From: Nonomuraea polychroma
GTDB taxonomy: Bacteria; Actinomycetota; Actinomycetes; Streptosporangiales; Streptosporangiaceae
Length of the DNA: 64,000 bases
Assembly (NCBI RefSeq): GCF_004011505.1
Contig: NZ_SAUN01000001.1
Span: 10,567,501 to 10,631,500, forward strand
Reading direction: 5' to 3'
Made by a program: the position numbers and the translations under genes. This document shows positions 1-8,065 of this stretch, in pieces. The notes beneath the pieces were generated by a model. The model searched no databases and had not been told where the DNA came from. It saw only the letters and a list, made by a program, of their open reading frames with translations. How positions within the stretch are numbered: position 1 is the stretch's first letter; every line of letters begins with the position of its first letter.

Positions 1-205
1 CGAGCACGTGTCCATGTGGGTGGACGGCGAGGTGGACATCGCGGCGCGGTTCGAGCTGAGCCCGCCGGAGGAGCGGCTGATGCGTGACTACCGCAAACTG
101 CACGGGATGACCTGGTTGTTCCTGCTGTCGCACGAGAGCCCGCGCAATCCGCCCGGGACCTTCCAGCGACAGGTGGAGCGGGTGCTGGCAACATTGGGCG
201 CATGA
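1..205 (+). CDS. C-terminal fragment of an unidentified protein
   Basis: This reading frame is open from the left edge and ends at TGA 203-205, so only about the last 67 residues are visible. The segment is soluble-looking, with a run around GMTWLFLL and a C-terminal amphipathic helix. There is no motif I can assign; a phosphotransferase tail is one possibility, but this is a guess. Its stop overlaps the start of the following acetyltransferase gene in an ATGA arrangement, so the two are probably translationally coupled. Confidence 0.6.
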   Translation, partial: EHVSMWVDGEVDIAARFELSPPEERLMRDYRKLHGMTWLFLLSHESPRNPPGTFQRQVERVLATLGA

Positions 206-636
206 GACTCGCCGGGCCCGAGGACAGGGCAGCCGTGGAGCGGCTGGTCCACGACGCGTACGAGCCGTGGATCGAGGTCATCGGCATGCGGCCGGTGCCC
301 ATGGAGGCCGACTACGCCGCGCTCATCGAGGCCGGGCATGTGCACGTGACCGACGACCTGCAGGGGTTGATCGTGCTCGTGCCCGAGCACGGGGTCCTGC
401 TGGTGGACAATGTCGCCGTGCGGCCCGAGAGCCACGGCAAGGGCATCGGGCGCGCGCTGCTGGCGTACGCCGAGGAGCAGGCGCGCCGGCTCGGTCTGCC
501 CGCGCTGCGCCTCTACACGAATGTCAAGATGGCTTCCAACATCGCCCTGTACACCTCGCTCGGCTACGTCGAGACCGGCCGCGAGGGGGTCAAGGGCCGC
601 TCCGCCGTGATGATGCGGAAGGAGCTCAGCCCGTGA
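202..636 (+). CDS. GNAT family N-acetyltransferase
   Basis: A complete single-domain GNAT protein of 144 residues, predicted to transfer an acetyl group from acetyl-CoA to an unknown amine. The acetyl-CoA site is visible: a hydrophobic strand with VDNVAVRP (residues about 68-75) is followed by the pyrophosphate-binding loop HGKGIGRALL (78-87). A later NIALYTSLGY segment is the usual motif B region. The start ATG overlaps the stop of the preceding truncated gene. Its 3' end overlaps the convergent aldolase gene by 11 bp. The substrate cannot be read from the sequence. Confidence 0.9.
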   Translation: MRLAGPEDRAAVERLVHDAYEPWIEVIGMRPVPMEADYAALIEAGHVHVTDDLQGLIVLVPEHGVLLVDNVAVRPESHGKGIGRALLAYAEEQARRLGLPALRLYTNVKMASNIALYTSLGYVETGREGVKGRSAVMMRKELSP

Positions 637-1450
637 GCACACCGAGCAGGTGGGTGACCTCGCGAGCCACCGCGTCGCGGCCGCTCTTGATGTACTTGCG
701 GGGGTCGACGACGCGCTCGTCGTGGGCCAGGTAGTCGCGTACCGCGCCGGTGAACGCCTTGTTCAGGTGCGTCGCGATGTTGATCTTCTTCATGCCGCGC
801 CGTACGGCATCGCGCAGCACGTCGTCCGGCACGCCCGACGAGCCGTGCAGCACCAGCGGCACCGGCACCGCGGCGCGCAGCTCGGCGACGAGCTCCAGGT
901 CCAGCACCGCGTCCTTGGTGGTCATCGCGTGTGAGGTGCCCACGGCCACGGCCAGCGCGTCCACGCCGGTCCTGGCCACGTAGTCGACCGCCTCGTGCGG
1001 TTTGGTGCGGGCGCCGGGGGCGTGCACGCCGTCCTTGCCGCCGACCTCGCCCAGCTCGGCCTCCACCCACACGCCCCGCTCGTGGCACCAGGCCGCCACG
1101 TCGGCGGTGGTGCGTACGTTGTCCTCGTCGGGCAGCGCGGAGGCGTCGTACATGACCGAGCCGAGCCCCAGCGCCACCGCCTCCTCGACGAGCGCGCGGT
1201 CGGTGGCGTGGTCGAGATGCACGGCGACCGGCACCTCTGACCGCCTCGCGACCGCGAGCGAGGCCAGCGCGATCGGCTCCAGAGCGCCGTGGTAGCGCAC
1301 GCAGTTCTCGCTGATCTGAAGGACGACCGGCAGGCCGAGCGCTTCGGCACCGGCCACGATGGCGCCGGCGTGCTCCAGTTGGATCACGTTGAAGGCGCCC
1401 ACCCCCGCGGGCGACTGGTGGATGATGTCGCCGATGGCGGCGAGGGGCAT
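626..1450 (-). CDS. Class II ketose-bisphosphate aldolase (tagatose/fructose-bisphosphate type)
   Basis: A 274-residue zinc aldolase of the KbaY/GatY/Fba class. It is expected to cleave tagatose-1,6- or fructose-1,6-bisphosphate to dihydroxyacetone phosphate and glyceraldehyde 3-phosphate. Visible residues are HLDHA (78-82), giving a catalytic Asp80 and zinc ligand His81, then GTSH (His174) and LHGSSG (His202). A glycine-rich phosphate-binding segment VGGKDG (136-141) is also present. The more usual HLDHG reads HLDHA here. It is the last gene of the amino-sugar operon, 10 bp after the PfkB kinase gene. This position favours the tagatose-bisphosphate assignment, but sequence alone does not separate the two substrates. 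Confidence 0.88.
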   Translation of the reverse strand: MPLAAIGDIIHQSPAGVGAFNVIQLEHAGAIVAGAEALGLPVVLQISENCVRYHGALEPIALASLAVARRSEVPVAVHLDHATDRALVEEAVALGLGSVMYDASALPDEDNVRTTADVAAWCHERGVWVEAELGEVGGKDGVHAPGARTKPHEAVDYVARTGVDALAVAVGTSHAMTTKDAVLDLELVAELRAAVPVPLVLHGSSGVPDDVLRDAVRRGMKKINIATHLNKAFTGAVRDYLAHDERVVDPRKYIKSGRDAVAREVTHLLGVLTG

Positions 1451-1460
1451 GGCAGGCTCC

Positions 1461-2402
1461 TTACGTGATGACGATCTGCGGGTGGATGTCGGCGTAGACG
1501 TCGCGGTCGAACGCGCCGGCGACCGGAGCGGCCACGGCCGCCGCGCCGAGCGCCGCGGCCGTCCTGAGTCTGTCGGGCCACGACCGGGCCTGGTCCATCG
1601 CCAGCCCGGCCACGAGCGCGTCGCCCGCCCCGGTCGGGTTGCCCACCACGGTGTACGGCATCCGTGCCCGGAAGGTTCCCTCCCCGGTCACGGCCAGCAG
1701 CCCGTCGGCGCCCATGGACACGACCACGGCCTCCGCACCCTGGCTACGCAGCTCCTGCGCGCCCCCGCTGCCGGGGAAGGCCCTGGCCAGCTCCTCCGCG
1801 TTGGGCTTGACGACCGAAGGGCGGCCCTTGGGCGCGTGGCGCAGGGGGTCGCCGTCGGCGTCCACGATCACAGGCGCGTCGGGGATGCCGGCGAGCGTGG
1901 CGTAGATGTCGGCGGGCACACCGCGCGGCAGGCTGCCCGAGAGGACCACCACGTCGGCCTCGCGTGCCAGGGACGTGTAGCGCCGCACGAAGCCGGCCAG
2001 CTCGTCAGGCGTGACATGAGGTCCAGGCTCGTTGAACAGCGCTGTCCGCCGGCCCCCGGCCCCCTCGTGCGGGGTGGGCGCCTCCTGGCGGCCGGGCGTG
2101 GTGGGCGTGCCGGCGGTCTCGCAGACCGCCAGCGTCGTGCGGGAGCCGCCGGCGATGCGGCACAGCGCCGCCCGCAGGCCCGCCGCCTCCAGGTCGTCCT
2201 CGATCGCCCGTCCCGTCGGCCCGCCCACCAGGCCGGTGACCAGCACGTCCCGGCCGAACGTGGCCAGCACGCGGGCCACGTTGACGCCCTTGCCGCCCGC
2301 GCGCCGGTGCACGGCGCCGACCCGGTTGACCCCGTCCCAGTCGACGGAAGGCACCTCGTAGGTCACGTCGAGCGCCATGTTGAGCGTCACGGTGAGGATC
2401 AT
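1461..2402 (-). CDS. PfkB-family 1-phosphofructokinase / tagatose-6-phosphate kinase
   Basis: A 313-residue ribokinase-fold sugar kinase. It carries the N-terminal PfkB signature GGKGVNVARVL (36-46) and the C-terminal ATP/catalytic motif NPTGAGDAL, with the catalytic Asp at about 261. FruK and LacC share this architecture. The upstream isomerase and deacetylase make phosphorylation of tagatose-6-phosphate at C1 the likely reaction, but fructose-1-phosphate cannot be excluded. Residues about 114-140 hold a proline- and glycine-rich insertion not typical of the family. The start ATG overlaps the stop of the nagA-like gene by four bases, so translation is coupled. Confidence 0.88.
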   Translation of the reverse strand: MILTVTLNMALDVTYEVPSVDWDGVNRVGAVHRRAGGKGVNVARVLATFGRDVLVTGLVGGPTGRAIEDDLEAAGLRAALCRIAGGSRTTLAVCETAGTPTTPGRQEAPTPHEGAGGRRTALFNEPGPHVTPDELAGFVRRYTSLAREADVVVLSGSLPRGVPADIYATLAGIPDAPVIVDADGDPLRHAPKGRPSVVKPNAEELARAFPGSGGAQELRSQGAEAVVVSMGADGLLAVTGEGTFRARMPYTVVGNPTGAGDALVAGLAMDQARSWPDRLRTAAALGAAAVAAPVAGAFDRDVYADIHPQIVIT

Positions 2403-3535
2403 CGGGGCTCCGTGATCCAGCTGCCGTCCTTCATCACCCCGGCCACGTCCAGCTCGTCGGAGAGCACCACGAGGTCGGCCGCCTTGCCGACGGCGATCGA
2501 GCCGATCCTGCCGGCCAGCCCCAGCACCCGTGCGGGCGTCAGCGAGGCGACCTGGACCGCGTCGGGCAGCGACATGCCGAGCTCCCGCACGGCGCGGCGG
2601 AACGCGACGTCCATGGTCAGCGTGGAGCCCGCGATGGAGCCGCCCTCGACCAGCCGGGCCACGCCGCCCTCCACGCGTACCCGCATGGAGCCCAGACCAT
2701 AGTCGCCGTCGCCCAGACCGGCGGCCGCCATCGCGTCCGTGACCAGCGCGGTCCTGCCGGGCCCGGCCACCTCGTACGCCAGCCGCATCATGGCCGGGTG
2801 CACGTGCACCCCGTCATTGATCAGCTCGACCGTCACCCGCTCGTCGTCGAGCAGCGCCGCCACGGGACCCGGGGCGCGGTGCCCGAGCGGCGGCATCGCG
2901 TTGTAGAGGTGCGTGGCCACGCTCGCGCCCGCCTCGATGCCCAGGATCGTCTGGTCGTAGTCGGCGTCGCTGTGCCCGATGGCCGCGATCACGCCTTCGG
3001 CGACGGCCATGCGGATCATGTCGAGCGCGCCGGGCAGCTCGGCCGCGATGGTGATCATGCGTACGTGCCCGCGCCCCGCCTTCAGCAGCCCCGCGAACTC
3101 CTCCCGCGACGGCTCGCGCAGCAGTGTCGGGTCGTGCGCGCCGCACCGGCTCCTGGCGATGTAGGGGCCCTCGAAGTGGATGCCGGCCAGCAACCCCTCC
3201 TCGCACAGCTCGGCCAGTGCCGTCGCGGCCCTGGTCAACCCGTCGAGCGAGTCGGTGACCAGGCTCGCCATGGTCGTCGTGGTGCCGTGCCGCCGGTGCA
3301 GCGCCACCGCGTCGCGGGCGCGGTCCTGCTCGCCGGTGGGGAACGAGCCGCCCGCGCCGCCGTGGTTGTGGATGTCCACGAATCCAGGGACGACGTGCCG
3401 GCCGCCCAGGCTCAGGCCCGCTCCGGGCGCGGATCCGTGGCCGACGTGCGTGATGCGGCCGTCTTCAATGGTCAGCCACCCTTCGTGCACTCCCTCGGGA
3501 GTCACGATCTTGGCGTCGGCGAGAGTAAGGCTCAT
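2399..3535 (-). CDS. nagA: N-acetylhexosamine-6-phosphate deacetylase
   Basis: A 378-residue amidohydrolase-fold enzyme that removes acetate from GlcNAc-6-phosphate or GalNAc-6-phosphate. The key family motifs appear in order: DIHNHGG (54-60), HFEGPY with metal ligand Glu122, GHSDADY (His188), HLYNAMPPLGHR (His209), NDGVHVHP, and LVTDAM with the catalytic Asp at about 267. I chose ATG 3535 because the protein then starts at the beta-sandwich sequence MSLTLADAK and its ATGA overlaps the stop of the SIS gene; the longer upstream frame is noise. In this operon the substrate is more likely GalNAc-6-phosphate (an AgaA role), which is inference. Confidence 0.93.
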   Translation of the reverse strand: MSLTLADAKIVTPEGVHEGWLTIEDGRITHVGHGSAPGAGLSLGGRHVVPGFVDIHNHGGAGGSFPTGEQDRARDAVALHRRHGTTTTMASLVTDSLDGLTRAATALAELCEEGLLAGIHFEGPYIARSRCGAHDPTLLREPSREEFAGLLKAGRGHVRMITIAAELPGALDMIRMAVAEGVIAAIGHSDADYDQTILGIEAGASVATHLYNAMPPLGHRAPGPVAALLDDERVTVELINDGVHVHPAMMRLAYEVAGPGRTALVTDAMAAAGLGDGDYGLGSMRVRVEGGVARLVEGGSIAGSTLTMDVAFRRAVRELGMSLPDAVQVASLTPARVLGLAGRIGSIAVGKAADLVVLSDELDVAGVMKDGSWITEPR

Positions 3536-4404
3536 GAAGAAAGAATCACAGATCGCGTGAGGTGCATGGGCTCGTCGGGGTTGAGCCCGCGGGCGAAGGC
3601 CCGGGCGACGGCCACCCGCTGGGCGCGGATGAGCTCGGCCATCGGGTCGAGCCCGGTCTCGAAGAATGTCCCGCCAGTCTCCTCGACCTGCGCCCGCAGG
3701 CCGTCGGGCGCGGTGCCGAGCATCCACGTCACGCGCCCCGGAGCGGCGATGCTGATGGGGCCGTGCCGGTATTCCATCGCCGGGTACGCCTCCGTCCACG
3801 ATCGGGACGCCTCACGCATCTTCAGCGCCGCCTCCTGCGCCAGCCCGACCGACCAGCCGGTGCCCAGGAAGCTGAACTGCTCGGCCTCGACCAGCGCGCC
3901 GGGCAGCGGCGCGGCCACCGCCTCCTCGGCGTCGGCGATCGCCTGCGTCAGGTCCTCGCCGAGGCCGGCGCGGAGCAGGGCGAGCTGCGTGGTGGCGAAC
4001 CTGGTCTGCACGACCGAGCGCTCGTCGGCGTAGTCGAGCACCGCGACCTCGCCGGCGGCCGTCATGATCGGGGTCGTGGGATCGGCGGTGATGGCCGTGG
4101 TCGCCGTGTCGATCCGGCCCAGCAGCTCCAGCACCTCCGTCGTGGTGCCCGAACGGGTCAGCGCCAGCACGCGGTCGTAGCGGCGGCCGGTGGGGAACTC
4201 GGAGGCGGCGAAGGCGTCGGTCTCGCCGTGCCCGGCGCGCTCGCGCAGGACGGCGTACGCCATCGCGATGAACCACGACGTGCCGCAGCCGACGACGGCG
4301 ACCCGCTCGCCCCGGCGGGGCAGCACGTCGACCGGAACGTCCTCGATGGCCCGCCGCCAGCACGACGGCTGGGACGCGATCTCGGCCTCGGTGTGGGTGG
4401 TCAC
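3532..4404 (-). CDS. SIS-domain amino-sugar-phosphate isomerase/deaminase (AgaS-like)
   Basis: A 290-residue protein with two SIS halves. The first contains VVGCGTSWF (37-45) and a TRSGTTTE phosphate loop; the second contains FLGTGWSVGLAQEAALKM and the YRHGP motif. SIS proteins of this kind convert galactosamine-6-phosphate to tagatose-6-phosphate with release of ammonia, or act as GlmS-type isomerases. The GTG start at 4404 was chosen because GGGGAGG lies six bases upstream, whereas the longer open frame lacks such a site. It is the first gene of the minus-strand operon and faces a DeoR regulator across a 127-bp gap with a palindrome. Confidence 0.85.
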   Translation of the reverse strand: MTTHTEAEIASQPSCWRRAIEDVPVDVLPRRGERVAVVGCGTSWFIAMAYAVLRERAGHGETDAFAASEFPTGRRYDRVLALTRSGTTTEVLELLGRIDTATTAITADPTTPIMTAAGEVAVLDYADERSVVQTRFATTQLALLRAGLGEDLTQAIADAEEAVAAPLPGALVEAEQFSFLGTGWSVGLAQEAALKMREASRSWTEAYPAMEYRHGPISIAAPGRVTWMLGTAPDGLRAQVEETGGTFFETGLDPMAELIRAQRVAVARAFARGLNPDEPMHLTRSVILSS

Positions 4405-4427
4405 CGCATGCCTCCCCTGATTGATTG

Positions 4428-4451
4428 TTTCTGCATTATTTATAGCAGAAA
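4428..4451. promoter_or_regulatory. Candidate operator between agaS-like gene and DeoR regulator
   Basis: A perfect inverted repeat, TTTCTGC (4428-4434) and GCAGAAA (4445-4451), is separated by a ten-base AT-only spacer. It stands out in a GC-rich neighbourhood. It sits in the 127-bp divergent intergenic region. On the minus strand it covers a TATAAA-like -10 sequence, so a bound repressor would block the amino-sugar operon. DeoR-family repressors commonly use such sites and release on binding a sugar phosphate. Ownership by the adjacent regulator is inferred from position. Confidence 0.6.
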
Positions 4452-4531
4452 AGCGCAGTAATGGGCAGCGGTGGCTTGGGCGTTCCTGGTGTGCCACGCT
4501 TGCTCCTGACCACATCCGCTAGGAGGCATTC

Positions 4532-5302
4532 GTGTCCCGCTACGACCGCTGGAACGCCATCCTGGAGCTGCTGGTCCAGGAGGGCAGGTTGTCGGTCGAG
4601 GAAGCCGCCCAGGCGCTCGACGTCTCCACCGCGACCATCAGGCGGGACTTCGACCAGCTGGCCCAGCAGCAGATGCTCATGCGCACGCGGGGCGGCGCGG
4701 TCGCGCAGAGCGTGAGCTACGACCTGCCGCTGCGCTACAAGACGGCCAGGCACGCCGACGAGAAACACCGCATCGCGACCGCGGCGGCCGAGCTGGTCAC
4801 GCCGGGGGCCGTGGTGGGGCTCAACGGCGGCACGACCACCTCCGAGCTGGCGCGCACCCTCGCCACGCTGCCCTCGCTGGAGACCGGCTTCACGATCGTC
4901 ACGAACGCGCTCAACATCGCCGCCGAGCTCACCGTGCGCCGGCACGTCAAGATCGTGGTGACGGGTGGGGTGGCCAGGCAGCAGTCGTATGAGCTCATCG
5001 GGCCGCTGGCGTCCGGCGTGCTGGAGCAGGTGACGCTGGACGTCGCCTTCCTCGGTGTGGACGGGCTCGACGTCGAGCTGGGCGCGTCGGCGCACCACGA
5101 GGGCGAGGCCAGCGTCAATCACCTGCTGATCAGCCGGGCCGCGCAGGTGGTCGTGGTGGCCGACTCCTCGAAGATCGGCAAGCGGGCGTTCTCGCGCATC
5201 TGCCCCCTCTCCCAGATCGACACGCTCGTCACGGATTCCCGGCTGCCGGACGCCGTGGCCGGACAGCTCTCCGACGCCGGGGTCAAGGTCGTACGCGCCT
5301 GA
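4532..5302 (+). CDS. DeoR/GlpR-family transcriptional regulator
   Basis: A 256-residue repressor with an N-terminal DeoR helix-turn-helix (about 6-58, including LSVEEAAQALDVS and the TIRRDF recognition helix). The C-terminal sugar-phosphate sensor domain has the NGGTTTSELAR loop. The GTG start at 4532 is set by a strong AGGAGG at 4521-4526. It is transcribed divergently from the SIS-nagA-pfkB-aldolase operon and probably represses it until a phosphorylated amino sugar or ketose accumulates. The identity of the effector is inferred from the neighbours. Confidence 0.92.
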   Translation: MSRYDRWNAILELLVQEGRLSVEEAAQALDVSTATIRRDFDQLAQQQMLMRTRGGAVAQSVSYDLPLRYKTARHADEKHRIATAAAELVTPGAVVGLNGGTTTSELARTLATLPSLETGFTIVTNALNIAAELTVRRHVKIVVTGGVARQQSYELIGPLASGVLEQVTLDVAFLGVDGLDVELGASAHHEGEASVNHLLISRAAQVVVVADSSKIGKRAFSRICPLSQIDTLVTDSRLPDAVAGQLSDAGVKVVRA

Positions 5303-5685
5303 CAACTCCCCCTCCCTAAGGCCCCGCACCGTCCACCGGCCGTCCGACCGGGCCACACCAACCGCGGCCGGCCAGCTCACATCGCGTCGGCTCATATGGC
5401 GCTGCGGGTTCAGAGGGGCTAGGGGTTCTGGTGGGGCTGGAGCTTGGAGGTGGCGCTGAGAGCTCGCAGGGCGCTGCCGGTAGACACAGCGCCGGCGGCG
5501 AGGTCCCCAGCCGGTGGCCTGACCGGAACGCCGGTGACGACGCCGGCGATCGTGCGCAGGTGGCGGCATTGCGATGAGGTGCTGGTGGAAGGGTGGGATC
5601 GGGCGCATGGGGTCGGGGACGGCCGGGCGGGGGTCGTACGGGGCTGGGCGTGGGTAGGTATGGTTCGCAGGCGATTGGGGGAGCT
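5303..5685. other. Intergenic region, 383 bp, no gene seen
   Basis: No coding region with actinomycete codon bias is convincing here, and the overlapping open frames look like noise. The right part is G-rich and probably holds the glpD promoter and leader. I could not find a clear -35/-10 pair or a strong hairpin with a T-run. Confidence 0.5.
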
Positions 5686-7416
5686 ATGGGGTCGGGAAGG
5701 GGTGTGGCGGGGCTCGGTCCCGCGCAACGCACCGCGGCACTGGAGGACATGGCCGCGCGGGAGCTCGATGTGGTCGTGGTCGGCGGCGGCATCGTCGGCG
5801 CGGGCATCGCGCTCGACGCCGCGACCCGCGGCCTCGACGTCGCGCTGGTCGAGGCGAGGGACTTCGCCTCCGGCACCTCCTCACGCTCCTCCAAGCTGAT
5901 CCACGGCGGTCTGCGTTACCTGGAGCAGCTCAACTTCGAGCTCGTACGCGAGGCGCTCCAGGAACGTTCGCTCCTGCTCCAGCGGATCGCGCCCCATCTG
6001 GTCAGGCCGGTGCCGTTCCTCTTCCCGATGACCCATTTCGGCTGGGAGCGCCCGTACGTGGGCGCCGGCGTGGCGCTCTACGACATGCTCGGCTACGCGT
6101 CCGGGCTCACCCGCGGCGTGCCCGGCCATCGGCACCTGTCCAGGTCGCGGGCACTGCGGCTGTCCCCGGCACTGAAGAAGGCCGCCTTCACCGGCGCCGT
6201 TCAATACTGGGACGCCCAGGTCGACGACGCGCGTTACGTGATGACGACGCTGCGCACGGCGGCCACGTACGGCGCCCTCGTCGCGCCCCGGTCGCAAGTG
6301 GTGGGTTTCCTGCGAGAGGGCGAGCGGGTCACCGGCGTGCGGGTGCGCGACCTGGAGTGCGGTGACGAGCTGGAAGTACGCGCCCAGCAGGTGGTCAACG
6401 CCACCGGCGTCTGGACCGACGACATCCAGGAGCTGGTGGGCGGGCGGGGTCAGATCCACGTACGCGCGTCCAAGGGCATCCACCTGGTCGTGCCGCGTGA
6501 CCGGATCCACTCGCTGACCGGGATCATCCTGCGTACCGAGAAGTCGGTGTTGTTCGTGATCCCCTGGGGCCGCCACTGGATCATCGGCACCACGGACACC
6601 GAGTGGACGCTGGACAAGTCCCATCCGGCGGCCTCCCGGGTGGACATCGACTACCTGCTCGACCACGTGAACGCCGTGTTGTCGGTGCCGCTGACCCGCG
6701 ACGACGTCGAGGGCGTCTACGCCGGGCTGCGGCCGCTGCTGTCGGGCGAGTCCGACGAGACCTCCAAGCTGTCCAGGGAGCACGTGGTGGCTCATCCGGT
6801 GCCGGGCCTGGTGATGATCGCGGGAGGGAAATACACCACCTACCGCGTCATGGCGCGCGACGCCGTGGACGCCGTGGCACACGGCCTCGACCAGCGGGTG
6901 CCGCGCTCGTGCACCGACCGCATCCCGCTCGTCGGCGCCGAGGGTTACCAGGCGTTGTGGAACTCCAGGCACCGGCTCGCGCAGAGCTCGTCCCTGCACG
7001 TGGCCAGGATCGAGCACCTCCTCCAACGGTACGGGTCCCTCATCGACGAGGTGCTGGAGCTGATCGAGCGTGACCCGTCGCTGGCCAGGCCGCTGGCCGG
7101 GGCCGACGACTACTTGCGTGCCGAGATCGTCTACGCCGCCACCCATGAGGGCGCCAGGCATCTCAACGACGTGCTGACCCGGCGTACGCACATCTCCATC
7201 GAGACCTTCCACCGCGGCTCGGCCGTGGCGCAGGAGGCGGCGGAGCTGCTGGCCGGGCCGCTCGGCTGGGACGGGGAGCAGGTCAAGAGGGAGGTGGAAT
7301 ACTTCACCAAGCGCGTGGAGGCCGAGCGCCGCTCCCAGGAGCAGGACTCCGACCAGGAGGCGGACGCGATCAGGCTGGGCGCGCCGGAGATCGTCCCCGT
7401 CGTCGCACCGGAGTGA
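5686..7416 (+). CDS. glpD: Aerobic glycerol-3-phosphate dehydrogenase
   Basis: A 576-residue FAD flavoprotein that oxidises sn-glycerol 3-phosphate to dihydroxyacetone phosphate, passing electrons to quinone at the membrane. The Rossmann FAD motif VVGGGIVGAGIALDAATRG lies at 31-49, followed by the GlpD-typical SGTSSRSSKLIHGGLRYLE. Later come the ATGVWTDD and GGKYTTYR segments and a C-terminal DAO_C domain. ATG 5686 was chosen because GGGGGAG lies just upstream and the length then matches the family. Its product feeds the same triose-phosphate pool as the aldolase upstream. The gene ends seven bases before the duplicated repeat ORF. Confidence 0.95.
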   Translation: MGSGRGVAGLGPAQRTAALEDMAARELDVVVVGGGIVGAGIALDAATRGLDVALVEARDFASGTSSRSSKLIHGGLRYLEQLNFELVREALQERSLLLQRIAPHLVRPVPFLFPMTHFGWERPYVGAGVALYDMLGYASGLTRGVPGHRHLSRSRALRLSPALKKAAFTGAVQYWDAQVDDARYVMTTLRTAATYGALVAPRSQVVGFLREGERVTGVRVRDLECGDELEVRAQQVVNATGVWTDDIQELVGGRGQIHVRASKGIHLVVPRDRIHSLTGIILRTEKSVLFVIPWGRHWIIGTTDTEWTLDKSHPAASRVDIDYLLDHVNAVLSVPLTRDDVEGVYAGLRPLLSGESDETSKLSREHVVAHPVPGLVMIAGGKYTTYRVMARDAVDAVAHGLDQRVPRSCTDRIPLVGAEGYQALWNSRHRLAQSSSLHVARIEHLLQRYGSLIDEVLELIERDPSLARPLAGADDYLRAEIVYAATHEGARHLNDVLTRRTHISIETFHRGSAVAQEAAELLAGPLGWDGEQVKREVEYFTKRVEAERRSQEQDSDQEADAIRLGAPEIVPVVAPE

Positions 7417-7421
7417 GCACA

Positions 7422-7562
7422 CCGTGAGTGAGCGAAGCGAGCGAACAATCAGACACGCGAACAGTTCGGTCATGCGACCGACGAAGGAGGTCGCCGTGAG
7501 TGAGCGAAGCGAGCGAACAATCAGACACGCGAACAGTTCGGTCATGCGACCGACGAAGGAGG
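7422..7562 (+). repeat. Perfect 69-bp tandem direct repeat (72-bp period)
   Basis: Bases 7422-7490 recur exactly at 7494-7562, leaving three bases between the copies. Each unit opens with GTGAGTGAGCGAAGCGAGCG and contains two inverted repeats: CGAAC-A-GTTCG, then TCGGTC-ATGC-GACCGA. Each unit ends with GAAGGAGG, a Shine-Dalgarno sequence. The 72-base period is 24 codons, so the reading frame stays open through both copies. The second unit supplies the ribosome-binding site of the DinB-like gene. My recollection is that SERSER-type N-termini are frequent in Streptosporangiales annotations, which would make this a dispersed repeat family; I cannot verify that here. Confidence 0.95.
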
Positions 7563-7570
7563 ACGCATGA
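7424..7570 (+). CDS. Possible small repeat-encoded ORF (two 24-residue units)
   Basis: GTG 7424 opens a 48-codon frame made of two nearly identical 24-residue units beginning VSERSERTIRHANSS. It stops at TGA 7568-7570, overlapping the ATG of the DinB-like gene (ATGA). It starts seven bases after the glpD stop. The second unit has its own GTG at 7496, preceded by AAGGAGG. The peptide is basic and not recognisable as a domain. It may be a leader that couples glpD translation to the next gene, or only a by-product of a mobile palindromic repeat. Treat as hypothetical. Confidence 0.35.
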   Translation: MSERSERTIRHANSSVMRPTKEVAVSERSERTIRHANSSVMRPTKEDA

Positions 7571-8064
7571 CCGAACCGTCCCGGCAACTGTCCGATCCCC
7601 GCGCGTTGCTGGAGGGATACCTCGATCACTACCGCGCGGAGATCCTGCGGGTGCTCGACGGGCTCCCGGAGCCGGAGGTGAGCCGGGTGCCCTCCGGGTG
7701 GACGCCGGTCGCGCTGCTCAAGCATCTTGCGTACATGGAGCGGCGGTGGCTCGTCTGGGACTTCGCGGGCGAGCCGGTCGAGGACCCGTACGGCGACCGC
7801 GACGACGAGGAGGCGTTCGTCGCCACCGAGTCGTTCGAGGAGATCAAGGAGTTCTACCTGGCGCAATGCGAGCGGGCCAGGCAGGTCGTGGCCAAGCGGT
7901 CGTTGTCCGACCCGGCCTCGCAGATCGGGCGGTTCCAGCCGCCCAAGGAGCCGCCGACCCTGGGGTGGATCATGTTCCACGTCCTGGAGGAGTACATGCG
8001 GCACGCCGGGCACCTGGACATCGCCCGCGAGCTGGCGGGCGGCCAGGAGGCCGCCCGCCTATAG
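7567..8064 (+). CDS. DinB/DUF664-like four-helix protein
   Basis: A 165-residue protein of the DinB superfamily (DUF664 subgroup), a metal-binding four-helix bundle related to mycothiol- and bacillithiol-dependent enzymes. Conserved features are LLKHLAYMERRW with its histidine at about 58, and the C-terminal HAGHLDIARE with further candidate metal ligands. The reaction is unknown; thiol transferase or detoxification roles are family-level guesses. Its Shine-Dalgarno GGAGG (7558-7562) lies inside the tandem repeat, four bases before ATG. It ends two bases before the convergent protease gene. Confidence 0.85.
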   Translation: MTEPSRQLSDPRALLEGYLDHYRAEILRVLDGLPEPEVSRVPSGWTPVALLKHLAYMERRWLVWDFAGEPVEDPYGDRDDEEAFVATESFEEIKEFYLAQCERARQVVAKRSLSDPASQIGRFQPPKEPPTLGWIMFHVLEEYMRHAGHLDIARELAGGQEAARL

Positions 8065-8065
8065 G

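Noticed and set aside
7422..7562. Direct repeats considered as a CRISPR array
   Set aside because: Only two units, with a three-base gap between them, no spacers and no cas genes nearby.
5881..8013. A 710-codon minus-strand open frame through glpD and the tandem repeat
   Set aside because: Antisense shadow of glpD and the DinB-like gene. It stays open partly because the 72-bp repeat period is a multiple of three.
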